This document shows, piece by piece, positions 55,079-63,922 of a DNA stretch of 64,000 nucleotides (positions are counted from its first letter, which is position 1; every line of letters begins with the position of its first letter). The stretch is from positions 203,953 through 267,952 of the forward strand of contig CALEHQ010000041.1 of NCBI GenBank assembly GCA_937876315.1. The letters run 5' to 3'. A program made the translations under genes and the position numbers. The DNA is from an uncultured Actinomycetes bacterium (GTDB taxonomy: Bacteria > Actinomycetota > Acidimicrobiia > Acidimicrobiales > Acidimicrobilacustridaceae). A model generated the notes under the pieces. It saw only the letters and a program-made list of their open reading frames with translations. It had not been told where the DNA came from and did no database searches.

Positions 55079-55870
55079 TCAGTCCTGACCGAGTTCTCGG
55101 GAACGGTCGGTGGCTGCGGCGACCGCATCAAGCACTGCCGAACGAAACCCGCCTGATTCAAGTGCACGAAGGCCAGCAGCGGTGGTTCCGCCCGGCGAGG
55201 TGACCTGGGCTCGCAGCGATGCGGCCGCTTCGTCGCTTGATTCGAGAAGGCTGGCGGATCCAAGCAAGGTCTGCACGGCCAGAACTTCGGCGACATCTCG
55301 GGGAAGACCGACAAGTACACCCGCTTCGATCATGCTTTCGGCCATCACGAAAACGTAGGCGGGCCCCGAGCCGGAAAGGCCGGTGACGGCGTCAAGTTTG
55401 TCTTCCGAAACCCGAACAACAACGCCCACGGCTTCAAGAACCGAAGACGCCCAATCGAGATCGGATTCGGACGCCGAAGAACCAGGTGCGATCGCAGCCG
55501 CACCAGCCCGAACCACAGCAGGGGTATTGGGCATGGCGCGCACGACGGCAATGCCCACGCCAAGCGCGCTCTGCAATGCCGCAGTCGTGATGCCGGCGGC
55601 GATTGACAACACGCGAGTTGCACCCGCCGCGGCCAGTGCTCGGCAAGTGTCGGCAACATCACCGGGCTTCACTGCAATAACAGCACCCTCGGCCTGCACG
55701 ATGGCATCGGTTACGACGACGCCGGGAAAGAGCGACGTGAGTTGGTCGCGTCGATCGGCGACGCGTTCGATTACAGCGATCTCGGCCGGTTCGGCCCAAC
55801 GAGCGTCGAGCAATCCCCCTAGAAGGGCTTCGCCCATACGGCCGCCACCAATGATTTGAAGTCGAATCAT
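55079..55870 (-). CDS. proC: Pyrroline-5-carboxylate reductase
   Basis: A 263-residue enzyme making proline from pyrroline-5-carboxylate with NAD(P)H. The Rossmann motif GGGRMGEALLGGLL is at about 8-21; VRAMPNTPAVV near 112 and GLSGSGPAYVF near 168 are the family signature regions; the C-terminal VTSPGGTTAAGL near 228 completes the active site. It is 23 bases upstream of the SAM-hydrolase gene on the same strand. The 240 bases upstream (55871-56110) show no gene that I can support. Confidence 0.93.
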   Translation of the reverse strand: MIRLQIIGGGRMGEALLGGLLDARWAEPAEIAVIERVADRRDQLTSLFPGVVVTDAIVQAEGAVIAVKPGDVADTCRALAAAGATRVLSIAAGITTAALQSALGVGIAVVRAMPNTPAVVRAGAAAIAPGSSASESDLDWASSVLEAVGVVVRVSEDKLDAVTGLSGSGPAYVFVMAESMIEAGVLVGLPRDVAEVLAVQTLLGSASLLESSDEAAASLRAQVTSPGGTTAAGLRALESGGFRSAVLDAVAAATDRSRELGQD

Positions 55871-56110
55871 GGAAAGACGCTACCCAATCGACCCGCCCGG
55901 CCCGCTATAGGTTCTGCGCAGGGTCGCATTGCGACGCCCAGTCCGGTCGTGCCCAACCAAACGGGCGATCGTCGTCCGGGTGGTCGAACCGCCACACTCA
56001 CTTCCCCGATGACTGCAGAAGTTCGTTCCACCCGGACAACTGCGAGCGTAGAAACCAGTGCGGACATCCCGCATGGGCCGAACGGCGATTTCCGAAGCAG
56101 TGCCTCTGCG

Positions 56111-56578
56111 TCAGTTATTCGAGAACCGTGTCGCGAAACCGATTCGCAGCGCCGGTTGAAAAAACTGTTCCACGTACATGTACAGCGAACCCAGGATTCG
56201 ATCGAGTTCACCTTCATCGACTGCGTGGACCGGCAACGAACCGGCAAGGAAGATCGCTTCCTCTTCACCGATACAGAACGCCATTCCCGTGGTCTTGCGA
56301 TTGCGGCGGAGCAAGTGCTCGTAGAACTCTGCGTGATTTTCGTCCGGCGCTGGCGTCACATAGGTCTCGTAATGCAGCGTTCGTTGACGCAACGTGAACC
56401 AAATCGTGAACACGTCTTTGCTTTCGCCAAGAACTCTGACATACCAGCGTCGCTCTGAAGGCTCACCGCGTTCCACTGCTGCAACGAATGGATTGGTTTG
56501 GAGCTCATCGGCGAGCCAAGCACTAATACGAAGCTCCATGGCGTCGAGCTCAGCGTCGTCTGCGATTTCATCAGCCAT
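56111..56578 (-). CDS. YbjN-domain protein
   Basis: A 155-residue protein of the YbjN family (FTIWFTLRQRTLHYETYVTPAP near 55, FYEHLLRRNRKTTGMAFC near 85), a secretion-chaperone-like fold of unsettled role. It starts three bases after mshA ends. The mshA-ybjN pair is conserved in actinobacteria, which supports both assignments and suggests a mycothiol-linked role. Confidence 0.8.
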   Translation of the reverse strand: MADEIADDAELDAMELRISAWLADELQTNPFVAAVERGEPSERRWYVRVLGESKDVFTIWFTLRQRTLHYETYVTPAPDENHAEFYEHLLRRNRKTTGMAFCIGEEEAIFLAGSLPVHAVDEGELDRILGSLYMYVEQFFQPALRIGFATRFSNN

Positions 56579-56581
56579 GAG

Positions 56582-57799
56582 TTAGTCACACGTCACAAGT
56601 GCACGAGAGGTGAGATCGGCGTAGAGACGGCGAAGCCGAGCCGCAGTCGTCGACCACGTGTAGTGCGAGGCACTTTCGGCAGCAGCAATCGACATCGCGT
56701 CGGCAATGATCCGCGAATCGAGAATCGTTCGGAGCGCTGCGGCAAAGTCGCGAGGGTCGCGATTGTCGATGAGGAAACCAGTCGAACCGTCCTCAACGAG
56801 GGTGAGTAATCCGCCAACCGCCGCTGCGACCACCGGCGTTCCGCATGCTGCGGCTTCCAGTGCAACGAGACCGAAGGATTCTGAACGGCTGGGGACGATG
56901 CACACGTCGGCAGCGCGGTAGTAGGTGGAAAGAAGATGATGGGGCTGAGGAGGGACAAACCGCACTCGATCTTGGAGTCCGAGCGCCTCAACGAGAGACA
57001 ACGCCGCTTGGAATTCCGCGTTTCCTTCGATGCCACTCGCTCCACCAACAACAAGGAGCATCGCGTCGGGATGCGTATCGGAAAGTTCTGCGAGTGCGGC
57101 AATCGCAACAGTCAGTCCCTTGAGCGGTTGAATGCGTCCAACGAAAAGCAGCACTGGTTGATCGCCCAAACCGAGCGCGTAACGAGCACCACCGCGATCA
57201 CCGGGAGAGAAGAACGCGTGATCAACACCCGGGGGAACAATTTCGATTCGAGAGGGATCGGCGCCGTAGAGATCAACCAACTGCGTAACTTCTGCAGCGC
57301 AATTCGCCAGGATCGCATCGGAGCATGCGATGACTTCAGTTTCAGCCTGCACGCGAACCTCTGGCTCTTCGTCGCCGGTTTCCGCCTTCACACGCGCAAG
57401 CGTGTGGAATGTCGAAACAAGCGGCAGCGAAAGTTCATGCTTCAGGCGGTGGCCAACGACTCCAGACAGCCAGTAGTTGGCGTGAATCGCGTCGGGGCCG
57501 CCGTCGCGCCGAAGGTGCCGCGCAACACCTTCGCCAAATTCATCGAGAACCTGCGGCAGGTCTTCTTTCGGAAGATCAAGCGGGCCGGCATCGATGTGGA
57601 CGACACGAAAGCCGGGTTCGACATCGACGAACTCGGGCTGATCTTCGGCTGATCGTCGCGTGTAGACCTCAGCCTTCACGCCCGCTTGCGCGAGCGCGCC
57701 AACCAGTTCGCGCACATACACATTCATCCCGCCTGAATCGCCGATGCCCGGTTGAGCAAGGGGGGAGGTGTGCAAGGAGAGCACCGCTAAGGACCGCAT
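56582..57799 (-). CDS. mshA: D-inositol-3-phosphate glycosyltransferase (mycothiol synthesis)
   Basis: A 405-residue GT4-family enzyme for the first mycothiol step, joining UDP-N-acetylglucosamine to inositol 3-phosphate. The N-terminal HTSPLAQPGIGDSGGMNVYV is the MshA signature; sugar-nucleotide binding is in VGRIQPLKG near 222 and SRSESFGLVALEAAACGTPVVA near 305. Mycothiol is limited to actinobacteria, so this gene is the strongest taxonomic clue in the window. It is followed at once by ybjN. Confidence 0.92.
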   Translation of the reverse strand: MRSLAVLSLHTSPLAQPGIGDSGGMNVYVRELVGALAQAGVKAEVYTRRSAEDQPEFVDVEPGFRVVHIDAGPLDLPKEDLPQVLDEFGEGVARHLRRDGGPDAIHANYWLSGVVGHRLKHELSLPLVSTFHTLARVKAETGDEEPEVRVQAETEVIACSDAILANCAAEVTQLVDLYGADPSRIEIVPPGVDHAFFSPGDRGGARYALGLGDQPVLLFVGRIQPLKGLTVAIAALAELSDTHPDAMLLVVGGASGIEGNAEFQAALSLVEALGLQDRVRFVPPQPHHLLSTYYRAADVCIVPSRSESFGLVALEAAACGTPVVAAAVGGLLTLVEDGSTGFLIDNRDPRDFAAALRTILDSRIIADAMSIAAAESASHYTWSTTAARLRRLYADLTSRALVTCD

Positions 57800-57880
57800 G
57801 ACTCCCTCACGCTACGGCGCGAATGCCGCAAGGAACACCTTTTGGCCCTCCGAACCGCTTCTGTGCAGCTCTCAGGCGAC

Positions 57881-58645
57881 TTAGGACAAGTAATTACCCA
57901 GCATCAGGCCCCATAGCGGAGCCACAACAAACCAAACATCGAGACGCCGCAATGCTGGTCCTGCCAACACTGCCGACGGGGCGAGTGCCGACCCCAAGGG
58001 CGCCCCAAGCGGAGCGAGAACTGCGACCAGCCCACCAAACACCCAACCGGCGCGGCTGTCGAACGGACCAAATTGGAAAACCGCTTCAGCGAAGGTCACG
58101 ACCAGCACGGCAGCGATTCCCGAAAGTGGACCCTCAAACAGGCTGTTGGCCTCTGAGCCCATGAGGTAATCGCCGACTTCGTAGGCGCTTACGAGCACAA
58201 GCAGAACAACAAGCGCTCCCATGTCGGTGCGGCCAATCAGAACAACCGAACCTGCTGCGATAGCGGGGAGAATTGCTGAGCGAAGCCCAACAGCGACATT
58301 GCTGCGAAGCACCACTCCACCGATGATCAAGAGCGCACTAGCGACAACAACACCGGCAATAAATCCGATAGGTCCTGCCACCGCCGTGATTGGAACAACT
58401 GCAGCGGCAACACCGCCGAGTACAGGTGCTGCTCGTCGACCGGTACCGCTCCACGCACGAACGGTCTGCATCGCAGCCACGGCAGCAACTACTGCGAAAA
58501 GAACGGCAACCGAGAGCGTTCCAAGCGCACATGCAACACAGGCCACGATGAACCAAAGCACTCCAAGGCGAGCATGAGGCCCGTCCGGCTTGGGGACGTA
58601 AGCAAAGCGGCGAATGAGCGATGACGTCGCGCGTGAACCGCTCAT
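57881..58645 (-). CDS. Polytopic membrane protein, possibly CDP-alcohol/cytidylyltransferase-like
   Basis: A 254-residue protein with about eight membrane segments. The C-terminal GGLVAVLAPLGAPLGSALAPS faintly recalls phosphatidate cytidylyltransferases, but the family signature is not complete, so I leave it as unknown. The ATG overlaps the stop of the MoaD-like gene (ATGA), so the two are translated together. Confidence 0.6.
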   Translation of the reverse strand: MSGSRATSSLIRRFAYVPKPDGPHARLGVLWFIVACVACALGTLSVAVLFAVVAAVAAMQTVRAWSGTGRRAAPVLGGVAAAVVPITAVAGPIGFIAGVVVASALLIIGGVVLRSNVAVGLRSAILPAIAAGSVVLIGRTDMGALVVLLVLVSAYEVGDYLMGSEANSLFEGPLSGIAAVLVVTFAEAVFQFGPFDSRAGWVFGGLVAVLAPLGAPLGSALAPSAVLAGPALRRLDVWFVVAPLWGLMLGNYLS

Positions 58646-58884
58646 CGGAACCCACCCGAAACTGGCGGCAAAACCGCGACCTCGTCACTATCGCCCACTG
58701 AAGTTTCGCCAGAGGCGGGTTCCCCGTTGCACCACACGCGACTGTTCGCGACGACCTCTGCGAATGCAGGCCCATAGCGGCGTACTGCTTCGGCAAGGAC
58801 TTCGTCGACGGTGGAACCCGGAATCGTGTCCCGGCCAATGCCTGCGGCTTCCCGAGCCGACGCGAACAAACGAAGAGAAGCCAC
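58642..58884 (-). CDS. MoaD/ThiS-like sulfur carrier with two residues after the GG
   Basis: An 80-residue beta-grasp protein (SLRLFASAREAAG at the start, VWCNGEP near 50, DEVAVLPPVSGG at the end). MoaD and ThiS must end in Gly-Gly to be adenylated and thiocarboxylated. Here the GG is followed by Phe-Arg before the stop, so a peptidase would be needed to expose it, as for some CysO/QbsE-type carriers, or the protein is not a sulfur carrier. Its stop overlaps the start of the next membrane-protein gene. Confidence 0.75.
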   Translation of the reverse strand: MASLRLFASAREAAGIGRDTIPGSTVDEVLAEAVRRYGPAFAEVVANSRVWCNGEPASGETSVGDSDEVAVLPPVSGGFR

Positions 58885-58943
58885 AGGCGCAGGTTACGCG
58901 TTGAGCGCCACACCACAGTCTCGGGGTCGGGTACCGTCACGCC

Positions 58944-59534
58944 GTGACTCGCCTCCTTCTCGTACGCCATGGCCAATCGGAATGGAATGCCGTTGGTAGA
59001 TGGCAGGGCAAGGCCGACCCCGCCCTCACCGACTTTGGCCGGCAACAGGCATTCCATGCGGCGCAGCGCATTGGCTCAGTTGATCTCATCGTCGCCTCGC
59101 CGCTCATCCGTGCCTTCGAAACCGCACAGATCATCAGTTCACAAATCGGTGTCGGCCCGATCGTCGTTGACGCCGACCTGATGGAACGCGATGCCGGCGA
59201 ATGGGAAGGCCTCACGCGCGCAGAAATCGAATCGGAGTGGCCTGGCTACTTGGGCCACGACAAGTGGCCGCCTGGCTACGAACTCCACGACGAATTACTC
59301 GTGCGCACCCGCGCTGCGCTTGACCGCATCCACGACGAATACAAGGGCGCCGATGTACTCGTGCTTACCCATGGCGGCGTGATCGGCACGCTCGAAGTCC
59401 AGCATTCTGAGCAGTGGCAACGGATGCCCAACCTCGGCGGCAGAGTCTTCACCCACCATGGCGATCGTCTTGAACTCGGCGAGCGCGTCGTACTCGTCGA
59501 GGATGACGAGATCACCATTCCTGATCAGATCTGA
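58944..59534 (+). CDS. Histidine phosphatase / phosphoglycerate-mutase-like protein
   Basis: A 196-residue histidine-phosphatase fold with the phosphohistidine motif VRHGQSEWN at residues 7-15, an acid in MERDAGEWEG near 85, and the second His in LTHGGVIG near 135. Members are phosphatases of sugars, nucleotides or cofactors, rarely true mutases. It starts 59 bases from the divergent MoaD-like gene and ends eight bases before the next gene. Confidence 0.84.
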   Translation: MTRLLLVRHGQSEWNAVGRWQGKADPALTDFGRQQAFHAAQRIGSVDLIVASPLIRAFETAQIISSQIGVGPIVVDADLMERDAGEWEGLTRAEIESEWPGYLGHDKWPPGYELHDELLVRTRAALDRIHDEYKGADVLVLTHGGVIGTLEVQHSEQWQRMPNLGGRVFTHHGDRLELGERVVLVEDDEITIPDQI

Positions 59535-59542
59535 GTGGGGCA

Positions 59543-60181
59543 GTGACCGAGCCCGGCCGATCATCGCTTCCCGTCGAAATTGTGCGGTCTCGGCGTCGAC
59601 GCAAGACGGTGCAAGCGACCATCGTCGATGGCGTTATACGGGTGCAAGCACCAGCATCGATGTCTCAGAGCGAACTCGACGAACACGTCCATTACCTGGT
59701 TGCGCGTCTCGAACGCCGTTACCGATCTGAATCGGTCGATCTCGAGGCTCGATCGCAACGTCTTTCCAAACGATTTGAGCTCCCAAAAGCCACCTCAGTG
59801 GTGTGGGCCGATCAGCGCAGCCAATGGGGATCTTGCACACCCTCCACTGGCGAGATCCGCATCTCGAATCGACTCGCTGCATACCCACCCTGGATTCTTG
59901 ACTACGTACTCGTGCACGAACTCGCGCATCTTGTCGAAGCGAACCACTCCCCTGCGTTCAACGCGCTCGTTGCGCGGTACCCGCTAGCTGAACGCGCCCG
60001 CGGATTTCTCATGGCTCTTTCGTTTGGCGATACCGGCGTTACCGAAGATGTCGACGGTGAAGCTCCCGAACCCGACGAAGAACTTGATTGGGACGAAGTC
60101 GCTGAGGTTGAGGAACTTCAGAATCCTCAAACCGCTCCGGCACGTGGCAACAACACCGACACGCCACCCACACTCTTCTAG
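59543..60181 (+). CDS. YgjP/SprT-like zinc metallopeptidase
   Basis: A 212-residue protein with the zinc motif HELAHLVEANHSPAF near residues 125-140, preceded by QRSQWGSCTPSTGEIRISNRL, the DUF45/YgjP signature. It is cytosolic with an acidic C-terminal tail. Substrates of this family are unknown. It follows the histidine phosphatase by eight bases with GTG start and GGGG ribosome site, and overlaps the convergent methyltransferase by four bases. Confidence 0.82.
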   Translation: MTEPGRSSLPVEIVRSRRRRKTVQATIVDGVIRVQAPASMSQSELDEHVHYLVARLERRYRSESVDLEARSQRLSKRFELPKATSVVWADQRSQWGSCTPSTGEIRISNRLAAYPPWILDYVLVHELAHLVEANHSPAFNALVARYPLAERARGFLMALSFGDTGVTEDVDGEAPEPDEELDWDEVAEVEELQNPQTAPARGNNTDTPPTLF

Positions 60182-60861
60182 GTACTGGCCTTTGTTCCCA
60201 CCACAACACAATGTGGATGGAAATATCCCTTGTCGATTCGTCCCACGCGAGTCGTGAGACCCCCGGACGAAATCAACGTTTCGATATCGGCGGCCGAAGG
60301 GAAATCCAGCGCATCGCCATCGGTAATTCTCAAAACTTTGGTGGCAAGGAACTCTTGAAACTGTGCAACAAGAGCCTTGATTCGTGGCTCGGTATTGACT
60401 TCTTTCACAATCAGGCGCCCGCCTGGGGCAAGCGCCGCAATGCAATCGGAAAGTAATCGCGATCGATCTTCCGGTGCGACGAGATACAGCACGTCGGCGA
60501 AAACAATTGCGTCCCAACCGCCTTCGATTGTCAGGATCTCTCCAGAGGGCCGATATTCGAAAGAGATGGTTGCCTCGCCTTGGCGCAGATGTCTCACCGA
60601 CTCTTGAGCGAGTTCGATCTTCTGTGCATCAATATCGACACCAACAACGGTTCGATCTACAGACGACAGCGCCAGAAAGGTTGCGAGCATTCCGTGGCCA
60701 CAACCGACTTCCAAGATCTTTCCTGAACGCGGAACCTCGGTCTCGAGCGCTTCAAACGGTGCTGTCCACCACCGAATCGCAGTGTGCAGTCGCGCAGATC
60801 GGGCCGACTGTTTCCACAGCCCAAGCGTGCGTTTCGCTGCGTCAGATTGGGGTGGCTTCAC
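60178..60861 (-). CDS. Class I SAM-dependent methyltransferase
   Basis: A 227-residue Rossmann methyltransferase with motif I LEVGCGHGMLA at about 50-60 and motif II-like VVGVDIDAQKIELA near 73. Its ATG overlaps the stop of the ChbG/YdjC-type gene. It is the last gene of the minus-strand glycosyl-transfer operon and may methylate a sugar or lipid made by it. Confidence 0.82.
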   Translation of the reverse strand: MKPPQSDAAKRTLGLWKQSARSARLHTAIRWWTAPFEALETEVPRSGKILEVGCGHGMLATFLALSSVDRTVVGVDIDAQKIELAQESVRHLRQGEATISFEYRPSGEILTIEGGWDAIVFADVLYLVAPEDRSRLLSDCIAALAPGGRLIVKEVNTEPRIKALVAQFQEFLATKVLRITDGDALDFPSAADIETLISSGGLTTRVGRIDKGYFHPHCVVVGTKAST

Positions 60862-61718
60862 AGTCCCGCTCGGGGAAGATCTGCGAACGTGCCGAGACGA
60901 AAGCCGAGTTCATCGATAGCGACACGAATCGTTTCGGAACACAACGCTTCGTATTCGACATCCCACATGTAGTTCCACTGGTAGCGAACTCGCTCAGGAT
61001 CATCGGGAAGCCCCGGGTGACTCGCGAGTTCTGCGCTCGGAGTTCCAGATGACGCCAGTCGGTCAACCGCTGCAACCATTTCGCTTAGCCCCATTGCGCC
61101 AGCGCCATCAAGACCAGTCGCTGAAGCCGTCCACGCCCAGTTGCGTTCACGTAATTGCACTTCAAGTCGTCGGGCGAGTCGGCGAACAGTCACTCCGACC
61201 GGCCCTCGTGCGTCGGACCGCATGACGCGAATCGCGTGCACATTGTTTGCATCGCCGAGTTCAAGCAGAACATCGCTCACTGCAGGCCACATGTGAATGT
61301 GTTGATGAGTATCGAAGTGGTCGACGACAAGGCCTACTGAGCTGATCGCTTCAAGTTGGGCGGCAAACTCTCGCCGGAGATCATCGAAATCGATACGACC
61401 AGCCGCTGCGCGAGGAAGGAACGATTTCCAATTCGTCCAGAAGTTGCCGTTCTTGTCGACCAACGTCGGAATCTCACGAGCAGAAAGCAATGGCGGGTCT
61501 TCGCCGACTGCAGTGAAATGGGCTCCGACGCCAAGCGTCGGCACATCGCGCAGTCGTTTCGCAGAAGACTCAAATGCAGGAGCTACAGCAATGATCGAAG
61601 TCGACGAAACCACGCCTCGTTTGTGAGCATCGATGATCCCGTCAGAAACACGCTCCGTAAGACCAAAGTCGTCGGCCGAAACAATAAGGATCGGCTTCTC
61701 GGCGGTTGAAGAACTCAC
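60858..61718 (-). CDS. ChbG/YdjC-type carbohydrate deacetylase
   Basis: A 286-residue polysaccharide-deacetylase-like enzyme. The motif SADDFGLTERV at residues 14-24 carries metal-binding Asp, and VVDHFDTHQHIHMWP near 130 carries the metal-binding histidines. It should remove an N-acetyl or similar group from a sugar. Start and stop overlap both neighbours by a few bases, so it is translated with the GT2 gene above and the methyltransferase below. Confidence 0.84.
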   Translation of the reverse strand: MSSSTAEKPILIVSADDFGLTERVSDGIIDAHKRGVVSSTSIIAVAPAFESSAKRLRDVPTLGVGAHFTAVGEDPPLLSAREIPTLVDKNGNFWTNWKSFLPRAAAGRIDFDDLRREFAAQLEAISSVGLVVDHFDTHQHIHMWPAVSDVLLELGDANNVHAIRVMRSDARGPVGVTVRRLARRLEVQLRERNWAWTASATGLDGAGAMGLSEMVAAVDRLASSGTPSAELASHPGLPDDPERVRYQWNYMWDVEYEALCSETIRVAIDELGFRLGTFADLPRAGL

Positions 61719-62497
61719 GAGGAAGGTCCGCCCCCGGAATTCCAGGGCTGTCGCACTTCAAGAGGAAGCGGTTCAAGCGCCTGCAACTCGCTACGGAGTT
61801 CGTACATTTCTCGGAGGATTTTGAAGATCACCGAGTTCGAGGAAAGTGTTGAAATCCCGCGCGTTCGAGGGAAGTAATCGACACCAAACTGAACAATGCT
61901 GAAACCCAGTTTCTGCGCACGAGCAAGAATCTCAACATCGATGAAGGATCCCTCACTGCGAAGTTCGATGTTGTCGAGCAGCGAGCGACGCATCAGCTTG
62001 AAAGCAAAGTTCATGTCGCGAAGCCGAAGACTGAAGACTGTTTGAATCAGGCGGTTGTAGACGTAGCTGTAAACAAGTCGACGACCGCCTTCACCTGTTC
62101 GGTCAAATCGATACGCGCTTACGACGTCAGCTTCATAGATACGCAGAAGTCGAACGGCTTTCGAAACCTCCGCCATGTCGAATGGAAGATCAGCGTCGGT
62201 GTAGAGGACGAGTTCGCCCTTCGCATTCTCAAAACCGGTCTTCAGCGTTCCGCCAAGTTTTCTGTTTGTCTCATGATGAACGACTGAAACCCGTTCATCG
62301 GCTGCAGCCATTTCGTCAGCAATCTTGCCGGTGGAATCGGTGGAGGCATCGTTGATGATGAGAACGTCGTATCGAGCGATCTCGCCCGCCTCGACGAGGG
62401 CATCGCCGGCATCAAACGCGGCCGCGACGGCGCGTCCGATTGTCTCTTCCTCGTTCCACATTGGGTAGAAGATCGTGAGGCTTTCGAAGTTCGCCAT
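61715..62497 (-). CDS. Family 2 glycosyltransferase, polyprenyl-phosphate mannosyl-synthase-like
   Basis: A 260-residue GT2 enzyme with YPMWNEEETIGRA near residue 12, VLIINDASTDST near 46, and the metal-binding LYTDADLPFD near 98. Layout matches dolichyl/polyprenyl-phosphate sugar synthases, which load a sugar onto a lipid carrier. It lies four bases after a membrane glycosyltransferase gene that would use such a donor. Confidence 0.86.
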   Translation of the reverse strand: MANFESLTIFYPMWNEEETIGRAVAAAFDAGDALVEAGEIARYDVLIINDASTDSTGKIADEMAAADERVSVVHHETNRKLGGTLKTGFENAKGELVLYTDADLPFDMAEVSKAVRLLRIYEADVVSAYRFDRTGEGGRRLVYSYVYNRLIQTVFSLRLRDMNFAFKLMRRSLLDNIELRSEGSFIDVEILARAQKLGFSIVQFGVDYFPRTRGISTLSSNSVIFKILREMYELRSELQALEPLPLEVRQPWNSGGGPSS

Positions 62498-62501
62498 GGC
62501 C

Positions 62502-63785
62502 TCAGGCTACGTAGTAGCCGCGCCCGAATGCGAAGCACCACACCAGCAGCACAATTGCGCTCATGGACCACCATGTCCATCGCAGGATCCGACGATCAGC
62601 CAAATAACCGCCCAGCACAAGGAAGCACGGGAACATCGCCAGCAAATACCGACCCGTCCCCTGAAAATCCTTGGTGCCAAGTAAGGCAATCGCCAGCATC
62701 GAGAAGCAGTAAAGGCCATAGCCCCAGCCAAACTTCTTCCACACCTGCCACGCCAGAAACAAGAACCCGAGCACGAAGAGTCCTTGAAGAATCACGGTGA
62801 CGGCGTACTGCACCTTTTCGAAGGTGGCGGTGTCGACGTTCTGAAGCCAATCCCAAAACCAGCGGGGCAGATTCTTGATCTGCTGGAACCAGGTGATCTT
62901 GAACCAGGTTCGTGGCCCTGAGCCTTGATCCCAACCCGGAGCGCTCTGGACTTCATCGAATGCGAGTGGATGCCCGAATCGAATGCCGAGGTAGGTCATG
63001 TAGCCGACAAGACCGCCAAGCGAGAGCAACACGCCTGCATCAGCTGGACGCAGTCGGCGCCACAACACGCGCGGACGCCAGCGCGATTCACCTGCCTCGA
63101 TGACATGTCGACGCCAAAGCGCGACGGCAACGAGTCCGATGATGAGCGCAATGCCAACTGGTCGAGTTGCGGTTGCGACGGCGCCAGCGAGACCCGCAAG
63201 GATCGTGTGATCGCGTTCAAGGAGAAGAAACGCTCCCGCGGCGGCAAGTAGGAAAAGGGCATCGCCATACACCGCGCCAAACAGATAAAAGACGTACGGA
63301 TACACAAGCAAGGTGACAAGCGCGACGCGCGCAACGCGATCGGTGACGTGGTCACGAAACCACTTGAAGATCGCCAGTAACGCTCCAAGACCACACGCAA
63401 TCGTCACCAAGGAACCTAATAACTTCACCGAAACCGCTGTAACGGAATGCAGTCCCCACAGCACACTGGGATACGCCGGGAAAAACGCGACGGCCGACTG
63501 CCTATCGGATCCTGCGAACCAGTAACCCGATGTTGAAATCTGTGCGTACCAATTTCCGTCGAATCGGAACCAACCGCTAAAGAGACCAGAACCCGGGTAC
63601 GGCGCTTCGTCGACACCGCCGTAGGTTGCGAACGGCCCGCGAGCGCCGATCCAAACAGCAAGAAAGAGCGCGACAAACACCAATGCCCACATCGCCAACG
63701 CATCTACCCACGGAGCGAAGCCAAGAACGCCACGGCCAGACCCAGTTTCAACGTCTGCGTCACTCGACGCTGGGGCGGAAGGCAC
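62502..63785 (-). CDS. Multi-pass mannosyltransferase, PIG-V-like
   Basis: A 427-residue membrane protein with about nine to ten membrane segments. The first loop FDGNWYAQISTSGYW and then AVAFFPAYPSVLWG matches PIG-V/GT-C-type lipid-linked sugar transferases, with Asp as probable catalytic base. It should transfer a sugar from a polyprenyl-phosphate donor outside the membrane. It heads the four-gene operon with GT2, deacetylase and methyltransferase, and is divergent from tRNA-Lys. Confidence 0.82.
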   Translation of the reverse strand: MPSAPASSDADVETGSGRGVLGFAPWVDALAMWALVFVALFLAVWIGARGPFATYGGVDEAPYPGSGLFSGWFRFDGNWYAQISTSGYWFAGSDRQSAVAFFPAYPSVLWGLHSVTAVSVKLLGSLVTIACGLGALLAIFKWFRDHVTDRVARVALVTLLVYPYVFYLFGAVYGDALFLLAAAGAFLLLERDHTILAGLAGAVATATRPVGIALIIGLVAVALWRRHVIEAGESRWRPRVLWRRLRPADAGVLLSLGGLVGYMTYLGIRFGHPLAFDEVQSAPGWDQGSGPRTWFKITWFQQIKNLPRWFWDWLQNVDTATFEKVQYAVTVILQGLFVLGFLFLAWQVWKKFGWGYGLYCFSMLAIALLGTKDFQGTGRYLLAMFPCFLVLGGYLADRRILRWTWWSMSAIVLLVWCFAFGRGYYVA

Positions 63786-63845
63786 ACCGAGACGCTACCT
63801 GTGGCGTCGGCGAGGTCCGGGGAGACCGGTAACGTGTCGCTTCTC

Positions 63846-63922
63846 GCCTCTGTGGCCAAGTTGGTTAAGGCAGCGGACTTTTAATCCGACGATCGTGGGT
63901 TCGACCCCCACCGGAGGCACCA
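63846..63922 (+). tRNA. tRNA-Lys (anticodon TTT)
   Basis: Acceptor GCCTCTG / CGGAGGC, anticodon loop CTTTTAA giving TTT, T-arm with GTTCGACCC, discriminator A and encoded CCA. The remaining 78 bases of the window show no feature. Confidence 0.93.

Noticed and set aside
55871..56110. Possible minus-strand gene between ybjN and proC
   Set aside because: Frames here overlap ybjN, are Arg/Ser-rich and have no ribosome site or recognisable motif.
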